This document shows positions 33,901-44,904 of a DNA stretch of 64,000 bases, piece after piece. Origin of the DNA: Prionace glauca (taxonomy: Eukaryota; Chordata; Chondrichthyes; Carcharhiniformes; Carcharhinidae); NCBI GenBank assembly GCA_037974335.1, contig CM075760.1, positions 36,961,609 through 37,025,608 on the forward strand. Direction: 5' to 3'. Made by a program: the position numbers and the translations under genes. Position 1 is the stretch's first letter, and each line of letters begins with the position of its first letter. Below the pieces are notes generated by a model. The model was given only the letters and a program-made list of their open reading frames with translations, did not search any database and was not told where the DNA came from.

Positions 33901-35239
33901 TGGACAAACTCAGAAATCTGCATTTTTAACACGTTTGTTCGTTGTAATAAGATATTTGTAGTAAAAGTGAAAAAGTAAAATATTACAATGTGATTAGATT
34001 TAAGTAAATGAATGACAGATGTTTGAATGTTTCCATTCAGTAATTTGAAATTATAGTTTAACATTGAGATTTAATTGTACCTAATTATTTAACAATGTTG
34101 GGGGCAGAAGCACGTTTTGAATGATTGGAAACTCATTTTATTACAGAGAACAAATCAGCTGACAGGAGAACTAACTGACAATTAACAATAACTTAAAATG
34201 TAATATTAACGCTGATTAATTCAAAACAAAAGACCTTGAATATTGCACTAGCGTGCAAAATATCATCAGTCTTAGAGAATATTTAATTGTATCAAAATGA
34301 ATTCAAAAACAAAACATTTCTTTACCCAGCTGTGCTCGGCTCGATAAATTGTTTTGCCTTGATAATTTTGTTGATTACATTTAATTAAGAAATTAGATCC
34401 AATCAGGTAACGATTTTCAATGTAAATATTTCCCGGTTTGTTTAATTCTTAGTGTGTCACTGTATCTCTGTTAGGGACATTGAACTGTTACTGTGTCACT
34501 GTATCTCTGATAGGGACATTGAACTGTCCTGAATCTGTTATTTTTGCTCATTTTCAGCGAACTTACATTTTTACACAATTTTCGCGAAGTGATACAGGCA
34601 GAGAGAAATAATTAAAAGTCGAGAGGAGTTCTGAAATGAATACCCGTTTAATTTAAAATAGGTTATTGATTTTCTGTTGTAACTTGACTATTGATCAATG
34701 AGAATCCAACAGTTTGAAATTGACAGATTGAACAGATCTTTCTGCTGGGAACTCGACTGTTGAACTGTTTGTGTCTGTTCTGTTTCTGGGCGTATGGTCA
34801 CTGTGTTGGGACCAGGAATCTCCCTGACTGGTTATAAATCTTTTGATTCCTTCTCCTGTCCTGCAAGAAGTGAAATTTGATTTATTTCTTCAATGCACTT
34901 GTATCTGTGGGAAATTTGACTGTTTGACTCGGTGTCTCAGAAATTAAGTCCCTGAAGCATATTGTGTCCATCAGAGAAGCAGAAACATCAGACTTTAGAG
35001 GGAGAATTGGGTGATTTTTAAGCAGTGATGTACCGGCCTTGGGAATGTTCGATGAACAAATACAAAGTGAGATTTACTATATTGTGCTCCGTAATACAGC
35101 AGCCCCTGAACTGTTTAGTTTGACAGTTGAAGGGTCACATTCACTTGCATATTATTTTTAATCTTCTAAAGGCATTTTAGAGACATTTGCTCGGCCAGAA
35201 TTTTTAATCTAATTGTTCCTTCACAAAGTATTGATATGA
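30971..35239 (+). other. Proximal J-CH1 intron, unique AT-rich DNA
   Basis: About 4.3 kb without a recognised mobile element or exon. Short internal similarities ('gtgacatctagtggctgcgg' near 31,290 and 'gtggcatttgatggctggaa' near 31,890; 'atctctgttagggacattga' and 'atctctgatagggacattga' near 34,465 and 34,500) suggest small old duplications. An intronic enhancer would be expected in this general region in other vertebrates, but I cannot point to one. Confidence 0.5.
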
Positions 35240-35615
35240 AGCATCCTGGGAAAAACGGCAGACATCCGCCCTGCTGTTAGGCAGGGAGTTCCAGGATTTT
35301 GACCCAGCGATTATGAATGAATTGAGAAATTGTTTCAGGTCAGGATGGTGTGTGTTTTGGAGGGAAGCTTACAGGTTATAGTGTTTCAGATATGGCTGCT
35401 GCCCTTGTCCTGTTAGGATGTAAAGGCAGCGGGTTTGGACAGTGTATTCTATGGAGCCTTGGTGAGTTGCTGCAGTGCATGTTGTATATAATGCACACAG
35501 TGCTGACACTGCTTGTTAGTGATGGAGAGAGTGAATAGGGTGAATGAGGGGCCGGGTAATCTTGTAGGTGGCTTTGCCCTGGATTGTGTCAGATTGCGTG
35601 AGGTTTTACAAGTTT
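35240..35615 (-). mobile_element. Minus-strand non-LTR element fragment
   Basis: Same family as 16.79-17.48 kb: 'gggagttccaggattttgac', 'ggtgagttgctgcagtgcat', 'gtgatggagagagtgaatag', 'gctttgccctggattgtgtc'. Decayed, inside the J-CH1 intron. Confidence 0.75.
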
Positions 35616-35794
35616 CTCTCATTGAGGAAAGAGGAAATTATTTAATTGAGACTGACTTGTGAAAGATTTAAATGTTTTTCCAACACTTGCCCCACAGTCC
35701 GTGTTGTGCTCGCTTGTCACTCCCACTTATTGTGCGAGTGGGTGAGTATGTGTGGAGTGAGGGTGCTTTTTCAGACTGAATCAGCCAGATAGAG

Positions 35795-36650
35795 ACTTAC
35801 ACACATCACACACTCTCACACACATAAATACACACAGAGAGACTCTCATATTCTCTCACACATACACACGCACACTTACTTTCTCTCTCATACGATATCT
35901 CACACACATTCTCATTCTCTCACGGTCTACATACTCTGTCTCAAATACAAATCCAGACACACTCTCGCTCTCTCAATCAGTCTCTCATCTCTCATATACA
36001 AAAACACTCACACGCACACATCTCCACACACATTCTCTCTTACACGCAGACACACACACACACATAAGCATAGTCTCAGGCTCTCACACACTCTCCCACA
36101 CTCTGTCACACACGCTCAAGTTGTCTCTCATGTATTCACACACTCTCTCACAATTCCTCTTGCACACGCCTCTCTCTCTCTCTCTGTCACACACACACAT
36201 ATTTCTATCTCTGTTGCACAGACTATCTAACACCTGTACATTCTTGCTGTCACACACTAGCTCGCTCACACTCTCTCACAAACATAGACCTGTGCAAACA
36301 CTCTAACTTACACACAAACACAGTCTCTCTCACAAGCACAGTCTCACGCAAACGTTCTCTGTCACACACACACACACACAAACACACACTTTGCTTCTAT
36401 CACCCACGCACATTGCACACATCTTTCTCACTCACACACAATCCCGTGCACACTTCCACACACACATGAACAGTATGTTTGCTTTCTAGTAGGCACACTG
36501 CCCCCTCTTGCAAACGCAGCCCACTGTCTCACACATGTGCAAACACAGTCTGTCACACACAGGCACCTTCACACACACATTCACTCCTATCTCTATCAAA
36601 CACACACCCAAACACCCTCTCACACACTTTCCACCTCACATACGTCAGAG
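35795..36650. repeat. Mixed CA / CTCTCACA microsatellite
   Basis: A degenerate run of CACACA, CTCTCA and CACTCTC units. Short open frames on both strands are repeat artefacts. Confidence 0.9.
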
Positions 36651-36657
36651 AGACTGT

Positions 36658-36985
36658 AATTTACATCATAGAATAGAATCACGAGATCCTACACTACAGA
36701 AGGAGGCCATTCAGCCCATCAAGTCTGCATCAACAGGAATCCCACCAAAGCCCTATCCCCATAACCACATGTGTTTACTCTAACTAGACCTCCTGAACCT
36801 ATTCGCATGGCCACTCCCCTGAACCCAAACGTCTTTGGACTGTGGGAGGAAACAGGAGCATCCGAAGGAAACCCAAGCAGACACGGGGTGAACTTACTAA
36901 CTCCATACACAATGACTCATATCGGGAATTGAACTGTGAGGCAGCAGCGCCAAACACTGTGCCATCTCGGCCACCCCCTCCCCCT
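36658..36985 (-). mobile_element. tRNA-type SINE, minus strand
   Basis: The inverted tail 'catagaatagaatcacgaga' and 'gaaggaggccattcagccca' begin it, followed by 'cccaaacgtctttggactgt', 'gggaggaaacaggagcatcc' and 'cacggggtgaacttactaac'. It ends with the inverted tRNA-like head ('gggaattgaactgtgaggca', 'caaacactgtgccatctcgg'). Confidence 0.85.
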
Positions 36986-37511
36986 CCCCCACTAACATTT
37001 GAATGAGGGTGGGATCGGGAAGCCCGTGTAAAACTCATGTGAATAAGTTTCAGCTGGAAATTGTTCCCTGTTTGGAGTCATATTTAGCACAAAACAAGAT
37101 GGTGATGGTTGTTGGAGGTCAAACATCTAAGCTGAGAAATCACTGCAGGAGTTCGGCAGGGGGCTGTTCTGGGACCAACAATCGTCTATTGCTTCATCAA
37201 TGACACATTCCATCCAACATAAGGTCAGAAGTAGGGATTTCCATGTGTTACACCGGACACAAAGACACAATCAATAAGAAGGGATCTGGCTGAGACTAAG
37301 TCCGCCTGGCTCCCCAATACTGGTGTAAACTTGGTGTTTGATTCCTGTGTGACCCTAGTTTTGCTGGAAGCTTCCCTTCCAGCTCCCTCAGTCTGTCTAT
37401 TTGTTCACTGATCCGTGTTTCTGAAAGAAAGGCCCCGACATTAAAGCAGCTGCCCGGTGATCTACACTGATTCCTGACTTTACACAGCCCTGTTACTGAA
37501 AGCTGATCAAT

Positions 37512-39458
37512 GGGGAGAATCGGGAAAAGATCAATGGAGAGGGAGAGGAGGAGGTGGCTCGCTGACTCTCTCACCCTCACCCACACTCACTCACTCACCC
37601 TCAATCTCTCATCCTCACTCAAAGAACTTCACTCACTCACCCTCAATCTCTCATCCTCACTCAAACAACTTCACTCACTCACCCTCATTTACCCACCTTC
37701 CCTCACTGACACACTCTCACTCACTCACCCTCATTCACTCACCCTCAATCTCTCGTCCTCACTCAAAGAACTTCACTCACTCACCCTCACTTAATCACCT
37801 TCCCTCACTGACACACTCTCTCTCACTCACTCACCCTCATATGTAGAGAATAGGGAAAAGATCGATGGAGAGGGAGAGGAGGAGGTGGCTCACTCACTCT
37901 CTCACCCTCACCCACACTTACTCACTCACCCTCAATCTCTCATCCTCACTCAAATAACTTCACTCACTCACCCTCACTTACCCACCTTCCCTCACTGACA
38001 CACTCTCTCTCACTCACTCACCCTCATTCACTCACCCTCAATCTCTCATCCTCACTCAAAGATCTTCACTCACTCACCTTATCTTACCTACCTTCCCTCT
38101 CTGGCACACTCTCTCACTCACTCTCCCTCATTCACTCACCCTCACTCACTCATCCACAATCACTCACCCTTACTTACTCATTCTCATTCACGCTTACTCA
38201 CTCGTCCTCACTCACTCACCCTTGCTCACTCATCCACCCTCCCACACACTCCCTCACACTCACTCATCCGCACTCACTCACCCTTACTCACTCACCCTTA
38301 CTCACACATTCTCAACCGCCCTCATGCACTGACCCTCACGCACCCGCCCTCACACACTCGCCCTCACACACCCGCCCTCACACACTCGCCCTCACACACT
38401 CGCCCTCACACACTCGCCCTCACACACTCAATGATCCTGTTTCACCCTGAGTCACTCACCCTCACACACTCACTCACTCACCATATTCGCTCACTCACTC
38501 TCACCCATCCTCACTCACTCACCCATTCAACTTCACTCGTTCACTCAAACACACGCCCTGACTCACTCATCCTCACGCCCTCACACACTCATTATCTCAC
38601 TCAATCTCATCCATCCTCACTCACTCACTCACCCACAAGCACTCATTCAACCTCACTCGTTCAACCTCAATCACACACCCTGCCTCACTCATTCTCACAC
38701 CCTCACTGACTCACTCATATTCACTCACTCTCACACCCTCAGTCACGCAACCACATTCACTCACTCACTCACATTCACTCACCCTCACGCACTCACCCTC
38801 ACGCGCCCTCATTGTCACTGTCACTGTCACTGAGCCACCCACACTCATCCACCATCACTCACTCAACCGCACTCACTAAACCTCACTCACTGACTTAGAC
38901 CCTCAGTCAGTCACCAACATTCATACTCACCTTCATTCACTCATCCCACTAATCGACCCTGACTCACCCAGTCTCAATCACTCTCACTCACTCATCCCAC
39001 TAATCCACCCACACTAACCCAGTCTCACTCACTCTCACTCACCGTCACTCACCTACCCTCCCTCAATCACCCAGACTCACCCCCACAGACTCAAGCTCAA
39101 TGACCCTCTCTCTGTCTCTCTCTCACTTACGCCACCTCAGCCACTCAAACTCACTCAAACTCACGCACCGACCTTCACACACATACCCTCACATACTCAT
39201 CATCACGCACCCTAACCCACAAATTCTCAGTCACTCATCCTCATTCAAACACCTTCACTCACTCACCCTCACTCTCCCACTCATCCACATTTATTCTCCC
39301 TCACACACCACCCTCAATAACACACCCTGACTCACTCACTCTCACCCCTCACTTACAGTTACATTCACTCCCTCACCCTCATTCACTCAATCTCACTCAC
39401 TTTCACTCACCCACCTCCACTAACCTTCAACGTCCTCACTCACACTCCCTCATTCTTT
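37512..39458. repeat. (CTCACTCACC)-type minisatellite with a higher-order unit
   Basis: About 1.95 kb built from CTCAC/CACTCACCCT pentamer-decamer units. The first part shows a higher-order unit: a 'gggaaaagatcaatggagag' lead at about 37,520 recurs ('gggaaaagatcgatggagag') at about 37,852, with the following motifs in the same order, so the unit is near 335 bp. The array lies in the J-CH1 intron and its C-rich strand is the coding strand. Open frames (Leu-Thr-His-Ser-rich) are artefacts. Confidence 0.92.
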
Positions 39459-39463
39459 CAATC

Positions 39464-40075
39464 TTGCTGCAGCTGTATAGGGCATTGGTGAGGCCGCAGC
39501 TGGAGTACTGTGTGCAGTTTTGGGCGTCGCACCTGCGCAAGGATATTTTGGCCCTGGAGGGAGTGCAGAGGAGGTTTACTAGGCTGATACCAGAGTTGAG
39601 GGGATTGAGCTATGAGGAGAGGCTGAATAAACTAGGCTTGTACTCGTTAGACTTTAGAAGAATGAGGGGAGATCTCATTGAGACGTATAAGATGATGAAT
39701 GGGATGGATAGGATAGAGGTGGAGAGACTCTTCCCGCTCAAAAAAGACAGTAGGACTAGGGGGCACAGCCTCAAGGTAAAGGGGGGGCGGTTTAGAACAG
39801 AGTTGAGGAGGAACTTCTTCACTCAAAGGGTGGTGAATCTCTGGAATTCTCTGCCCGTTGAAGTGGTGGAGGCTGCCTCGCTAAATATTTTTAAGAAACG
39901 GTTTGATGGGTTTTTGATAAGAGAAGGGATTAAGGGTTATGGGGAGAGGGCGGGAAGGTGGAACTGAGCCACGATAGATCAGCCATGATCTTATTAAATG
40001 GCGGGGCAGGCTCGAAGGGCTAGATGGCCTACACCTGCTCCTATTTCTTATGTTCTTATGTTCTTATGTTCTTAC
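39464..40075 (+). mobile_element. CR1 LINE 3' fragment inserted in the minisatellite
   Basis: A 167-codon frame (39,464-39,967) reads MLQLYRALVRPQLEYCVQFW, DILALEGVQRRFTRLIPELR and FFTQRVVNLWNSLPVEVVEA, the ORF2 C-terminus. It is followed by a 3'UTR phrase 'gatcagccatgatcttatta' and a (TTCTTATG)n tail at about 40,040-40,073. The array resumes directly after. It is a subfamily distinct from the 52.6 kb element, close to that at 17.6 kb, and appears rather young. Confidence 0.92.
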
Positions 40076-40312
40076 CTACACTCATCCAGCCACCTTCGCT
40101 CACATTCAGCCACCTTCACTCACACACCCTCATTTACTCACGCTCTCTCACCCTCACCCACACTTACTCACCCTCAATCACTCATCCTCACTCAAAGAAC
40201 TTCACTCACTCACCCTCACTTACCCACCTTCCTTCACACATCACTCATCCACTCTCACTCATCTAATCACTCACCCTCACACACTCACATTCTCTCACTC
40301 ACACTCACTGAA
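40076..40312. repeat. (CTCACTCACC) minisatellite, right part
   Basis: Continuation of the array split by the CR1 fragment. 40,140-40,235 repeats the ordered motifs of the higher-order unit ('cgctctctcaccctcaccca', 'catcctcactcaaagaactt'). Confidence 0.85.
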
Positions 40313-40449
40313 TCTGTGTGGGGAGGGTCTGCAACGAGAGAGAAGAAAGATCTCAAGCTGCAGTTTGGTGTTCAAAGGTGGGAGCTGTCCTGGGAGTGCA
40401 GAGAGCTGGAGGGATTTGCTGGGGGCTCAGGGCCAGGGGCAATGACAAA
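40313..40449. other. Non-genic spacer
   Basis: GC-richer unique sequence between the minisatellite and the Penelope-like fossil. No exon is supported. Confidence 0.4.
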
Positions 40450-41100
40450 GACAGTAAAAAGTCTGACAACACCAGGTTTTAGTCCAACCGATTTATTTGA
40501 TAATATTCTCACAAGCAAGCAAGCTTTCGAGGTTACCCTCTTCGTCAGGTGAATGGAGAGTTCTGACCTCAGACAGACAGAGCATATAAAGCACAGACAG
40601 TTGCTGATTAGAATGCGAATCCTTACACCTAACCTGCTGTTCAAGTCTTAAAGTGGCTGATAATGTGAGTGGAAGGAGCACTGATCATAGTTTAAAGAGA
40701 TGTGTATTGTCTCCAGACAGTACAGTAAGTGAGGTTTTGCAAACCCAGGCAAGTCACGGGGGTTACAGATAGTGCGACATGAACCCAAGATCCCTGTTGA
40801 GACCGTCCTCATGTGTGCGGAACTTGGCTATCAGTCTCTGTTCAGCGACTCTGCGCTGTCGTGTGTCATGAAGGCCGCCTTGGAGAATGCTTACCCGAAG
40901 GTCAGAGACTGAATGCCCGTGACTACTGAAGTGTTCGCCAACAGGAAGGGAACAGTCTTGCCTGGTGACTGTCGAGCGATGTTCATTCATCCGTTGTCGT
41001 AGCGTCTGCATGGTCTCCCCAATGTTCCATGCTTCGGGACATCCTTCCTTGCAACGTATCAGGTAGACAATGTTGGCCGAGTTGCAAGAGTATTTACCAT
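40450..41100 (-). mobile_element. Penelope-like element fossil with GIY-YIG endonuclease part, minus strand
   Basis: The minus-strand frame between about 41,095 and 40,765 reads KYSCNSANIVYLIRCKEGC, then IGETMQTLRQRMNEHRSTV and the HFSSHGHSVSDLRVSILQ segment. This is the GIY-YIG nuclease domain that ends the protein of Penelope-like retroelements. Downstream (40,450-40,745) is the typical trailing sequence with 'tctgacaacaccaggtttta' and 'gaggttaccctcttcgtcag'. The reverse-transcriptase part is absent, so it is a 5'-truncated remnant. The same family lies at 41.94-42.06 and 59.0-59.83 kb. Confidence 0.85.
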
Positions 41101-41640
41101 GTACCTGGAGGTACAAAGTCAGGGGAAAGTGCGGAGAGAGAGGGGAAAGGACAGGGAGAGGGGAAAGGGCAGAGAGACCAGTGAAAGGGGAGAGAGCTGA
41201 AAGAAAGGGCAGAGAGATGGGGAAAAGTGGAGAAAGACCAGGGAAAGGGGAGAGAACTAGGAAAAAGGGCGGGGAGGCACGAAAAAGGGCAGGGAGGCAG
41301 GAGAAAGGGCAGAGTGCCGAGGGAAAGGGCAGAGAGCCCAGGGGAAAGGGCAGGAGAGTCAAGGGGAAAGCTCAGAGAGCTGGGGGGTAGGAGAAAGAGG
41401 GGAGGGAGAAGGAAAAGAGGGCAGAGAGCTGAGGAACAGCGTGGGGGGTGAGGGAAAGAACAGAGAGCCGGGGGAGAGGGCACAGAGCTGGAGGGAAGTG
41501 TAGAGAGCCAGGTGGAAATACAGAGAGCCGGATAAAAGGGGAAAAGAGCCACCGTGAAAGGCAGAGACCCAGGGGAAAGGGCAAAGAGCTGGGGAAAATG
41601 TGCAGAGAGAGGGTGATGGATGGGCAGAGTGAGAAGGTTC
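41101..41640 (+). repeat. Purine-rich G-strand tract with GAGCT motifs
   Basis: About 540 bp of GGGAAAGGGCAGAGAG-like units whose top (coding) strand is nearly all purine. GAGCT occurs at 41,194, 41,377, 41,426, 41,485 and 41,586, with GAGCC variants between. It lies in the J-CH1 intron about 1 kb before CH1. Open frames across it on both strands are repeat artefacts, including one that reads on from the GIY-YIG fossil. Confidence 0.85.
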
Positions 41641-41934
41641 AGAATAGACCTAGCACCACAATCAGCTCATCTGTAATCTCAGTGAATGATGGAGGAGACT
41701 TCAGGGCCCAAATCGGAAACTCTTGGTATTAATGTATGATCCGTCAATGAGTCAATGTTGGATTTATTTGAATTTATAATCACATTTAGAGTTTCCTGAT
41801 CATTCAGTAAGTATTCATTCCGGAGGTATTTTTGAAGCAAAGTTACTAATCTCCGTTTTGTGGATTGAGAGGCAGTGAGTTGGAGAGAGGAAGGGGCACC
41901 AATCAGTTTGAACCCAGGCAATTTCCAAAACTAG

Positions 41935-42065
41935 TGTGGAGATGCCGGAGTGAGGTTGGTGTGGGCACAGTAAGGATTCCCACAACACCAGGTTAAAGTC
42001 CAACAGGTTTATTTGGAATCACAAACTGTTGGAGCTCCCTCATCAGGTGAGTGGATAGTCTGAAT
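41935..42065 (+). mobile_element. Terminal piece of a Penelope-like element
   Basis: 'tgtggagatgccggagtgag' followed by 'acaacaccaggttaaagtcc', 'aacaggtttatttggaatca' and 'ctccctcatcaggtgagtgg' is the end sequence shared with the fossils at 40.45 and 59.0-59.83 kb. Confidence 0.75.
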
Positions 42066-42391
42066 GAAGGGAGAACTTCTTCATCATAAAGTGTTGTTGT
42101 TTGAGAAATAAACAGCGGTTCATCACACACTGCTGTTGTTGAGAAATAAATAGTTGCTGCAATAATGGAGAAAATTTTTCCTCTTCTCTGTTAATCGAAT
42201 GAATGACATGTCATTGTGAGAATAACAGAATGTGTATTTTTTCTTCCTAATTTGATAGAAGTGGAGACAGGGATATGAGTTTCTACAGAGATGACAATTC
42301 CCAAATGATAGAAGTAACATCATCTCAAAGGCGGATGAAAGATTTAATCGGGAAATATTAGGGATAAGTTCATAATTCTAATCAATGTTTG

Positions 42392-42545
42392 AGATAGAAA
42401 CATAGAAAATAGAAGCTGGAGTTGGCCATTCGGCCCTTGGAGCCTACTCCGCCATTCACTTTGGTCAGAGCTCATCACTATCCTGATCACACCGATGACC
42501 CATGTCCCTTCATCCCTTTAACACCAAGAGCTATATCTAATATAG
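42392..42545 (-). mobile_element. CR1-type LINE 3' tail, minus strand
   Basis: 'gaaacatagaaaatagaagc' and 'ggccattcggcccttggagc' are the inverted 3' end of a LINE subfamily. It stops about 80 bases before CH1. Confidence 0.65.
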
Positions 42546-42625
42546 AAACCTATTTGTAACAATGTTTGATGACTTAATAAATGCAAGTAAGAGTCTAACT
42601 TGTTCAATTGGCTATTCTTTCCCAG

Positions 42626-42925
42626 CGACACCGTCTGCGCCCACTCTGTATGGCCTGGTCTCCCCCTGTCAGCAACAGAACTCCGGCGGCTCCATCACCT
42701 TCGGATGTTTGGCGATGGATTACCTTCCAGATGTCTCCAAAGTGACCTGGAAGAAAAATGGGCAAACGGTCCCCAGTGGGTTTAAGACTTACCCATCAGT
42801 GAGAAACACGAAGGGAACCTACACCCTGAGCAGCCAGTTAACCATCAGCGACTCAGCGGGAGATTGTCCCAGAATTGACTGTGAGGTTCGACACATCAAC
42901 ACAGCCAAGAGCATTGAAATACCAT
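42626..42925 (+). CDS. ighm: IgM heavy chain CH1 exon
   Basis: The acceptor TTCTTTCCCAG ends at 42,625 and the donor GTAAGT starts at 42,926. Both junctions are phase 1. The product begins ATPSAPTLYGLVSPCQQQNS and has the Ig-C core: Cys in SITFGCLAMDY, Trp in KVTWKKNGQ and Cys in RIDCEVRH. Two further Cys (SPCQQQ and GDCPR) are present. A Cys near the domain start is the usual partner of the light chain, so one of these may do that. As part of the secreted or membrane mu chain it pairs with the light-chain constant domain. It sits 11.65 kb behind JH. No stop or frameshift. Confidence 0.96.
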
Positions 42926-43057
42926 GTAAGTGTTATGGAGCTTGTGTGAAACAGAAACACTGTGGTTAACATGTAGGGCCTTGGTTATAACTCAGTTAAA
43001 TAGATGTGCATCATTCGGCTCTCTGGATTGGTCCAGTTAGTGTCTATTGACTGCAAA

Positions 43058-43290
43058 TGAGTTAGAACATAGAACATAGAACATTACAGCGCAGTACAGG
43101 CCATTCGGCTCTCGATGTTGCGCCGACCAGTGGAACCAATCTCATGACCCTCTAACCTAAACTATTCCAATATTATCCATATGACTATCCACTGACCATT
43201 TGAACGCCCTTAAAGTTGGCGAGTCCACAATGCTGCAGACAGGGCTTTCCAAGCCCTTACTACCCTCAGTTGACAAAAGTTTAATTGATC
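43058..43290 (-). mobile_element. CR1-type LINE 3' tail in the CH1-CH2 intron, minus strand
   Basis: 'acatagaacatagaacatta' plus 'cagcgcagtacaggccattc' and 'gatgttgcgccgaccagtgg' are the inverted 3' end of the LINE subfamily seen complete at 48.69-49.38 kb. It fills more than half of the 412-bp intron and stops about 50 bases before the CH2 acceptor. Confidence 0.85.
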
Positions 43291-43337
43291 CACATCTTCT
43301 GCAGGAAATTACTGATCTGTTTTTTTTTTCCCTGAAG

Positions 43338-43652
43338 GCCCTCCGCATGTGATCCATCCAACTCTTATCCTCACCGTGAGTTCCAGTGAAGAAATCTCAC
43401 ACAGGAAATTCGCAATCATCGTCTGTTCAATCATCGATTTCCAGCCAGGGTCAATGGAAGTGAGTTGGCTGAAGAATGGGGAACCCACGCATTCAGGAAT
43501 TGTCACCTCTCCCCCCTGTCGATTGAACGGGAACTTCTCGGCCAGCAGTCGGCTGACAGTCTCCGCTGGGGAATGGTTCAGCAAAGCGGTCTATACCTGC
43601 CAGGTCACTCATCAAGGACACATTCAGAGTCTGAACATCAGCGCATCTCAGG
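43338..43652 (+). CDS. ighm: IgM heavy chain CH2 exon
   Basis: A T-rich tract and CCCTGAAG acceptor precede 43,338, and a GTAAGA donor follows at 43,653. In phase 1 with CH1 the domain starts [19 protein letters not shown]. It has the intradomain Cys pair ([15 protein letters not shown]) and the core Trp (VSWLKNGEP). An extra Cys in SPPCRLNG and the N-terminal Cys can serve inter-chain bonds. N-glycosylation sequons NFS and NIS are present. It forms the second constant domain of the mu chain. Reading frame intact. Confidence 0.95.
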
Positions 43653-43849
43653 GTAAGATACTCAAACACAGGACAACACTTATCATTCTGATGTTAATCA
43701 GAATTAGGGATCTATTAAAGTTGGTACAAAGCATTGAACAACTTGTGAGTTATTGTGCTGTAGTTTGCTGCATTAGGACAATATCTCATTCAGAATTTCA
43801 TCAGAAAAACAATTTTTTGTTATCCCTTCCTGAGATGTGCATTTATTTC

Positions 43850-44135
43850 CCAAACCTGAGGGCACTGAAGTGTCACTCACGTTGCTGTGAATTTGGAGTC
43901 ACATGCATGCCAGGCCAGATAAAGACAGCAGGTTGATTTTGGTAAGGAACATTTGTGAACTAGGAGGGGTTTTACAGCAATCGCTTCATGAGAACTATTT
44001 CAACTTTAAATTATAGATTTTTACAAAATTCAAATTTCACATTTGCAATGATGGGATTCGAATCTGTGTCCCCAGAGTCTTGCCCTAGGTTATAAGTCCA
44101 TTGACAACACCATATGCCACTGCCTCCCCTTAAAA
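43850..44135 (-). repeat. Common shark dispersed repeat in the CH2-CH3 intron
   Basis: 'gggcactgaagtgtcactca', 'atgccaggccagataaagac' and 'gggattcgaatctgtgtccc' match, with divergence, the inverted repeat at 20.02-20.33 kb. The rest of this 915-bp intron holds no recognised element. Confidence 0.6.
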
Positions 44136-44567
44136 GAGTGCCCCCTTTCGGTTTGAAGCAATATAGTGAGTGAGGTGGCCTTGATGTCAGCTTGTTCCTG
44201 AGACAGCTGGTAAACTTCGGAGAGACAGTATGTGTGAGAATGTTTCATAGGTCACAGCACAGGGGTAAAATATTAGAAAGTGCATCCACCCTATTAATAA
44301 CCAACGGCCAGTACTTTTTCCCTGAGATCAGGATGGTGTGTTTGTTTGGGAATTCTCCAATTCTGATTCATGGAAATGTTACCGCTGCTCCAATATTTAA
44401 TACAGGGAATGATTCCATACAGCAAGCTGGCTTCCCATTCGCCATGGAAGGTGAAAGGCGAGAGTTAGAGATTGATATATTGAAGGCGACTTTGTCTCCT
44501 TCAGGCTGAAGACTGCTGTCCTGCTTCTGAATGGAAACTGGGGCTCATTTTCATTTCTCATTCACAG

Positions 44568-44876
44568 ATCCTCCCCTGTGCCTTGATACCACAGTGAAGA
44601 TACAGCCACCACCAATAGAACAGGTCTTACTGGAGGCGACCGTGACCTTAACCTGCATCATTTCTCATGCTCCTGATGGAGTTAACGTGTCCTGGATCCG
44701 AGACAGGAAGTATTTGAAATCAGAGATTGCCGAAAAGCCCGGAGCGGATCGTGACAGCGTGATCAGCAAATTAAGCATCTCCACACAAGCCTGGCTGAGT
44801 GCGTCTGTGTTTGAGTGCGTGGTGAGCCATCAGGATCTGCCGACTCCTCTAAGAGCATCTATCCACAAGGAAACAG
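44568..44876 (+). CDS. ighm: IgM heavy chain CH3 exon
   Basis: The acceptor CATTCACAG ends at 44,567 and the donor GTGAGC starts at 44,877. The domain starts [20 protein letters not shown], with core Cys ([17 protein letters not shown]) and Trp (NVSWIRDRK). NVS in this stretch is an N-glycosylation sequon. The Cys near the start (PPLCL) could be an inter-chain Cys. The frame is intact and in phase with CH2 and CH4. Confidence 0.95.
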
Positions 44877-44904
44877 GTGAGCTGAGAGATTGAAGCAATA
44901 AATG

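Noticed and set aside
37512-40312. CRISPR-like array
   Set aside because: The units are contiguous short tandem repeats without unique spacers, in a vertebrate nuclear locus.
41070-41732. Frames rich in Gly-Lys-Glu-Arg or Pro-Phe-Ser-Leu
   Set aside because: Translations of the purine-rich tract. The part resembling a nuclease belongs to the Penelope-like fossil alone.
42562-42625. Upstream extension of the CH1 frame as coding
   Set aside because: It precedes the TTCTTTCCCAG acceptor and would not join JH in the correct phase. It is intron.
43349-43936. CH2 frame running on for 195 codons past the exon
   Set aside because: The domain ends at a GTAAGA donor at 43,653, in phase with CH3. The extension is intron read-through.
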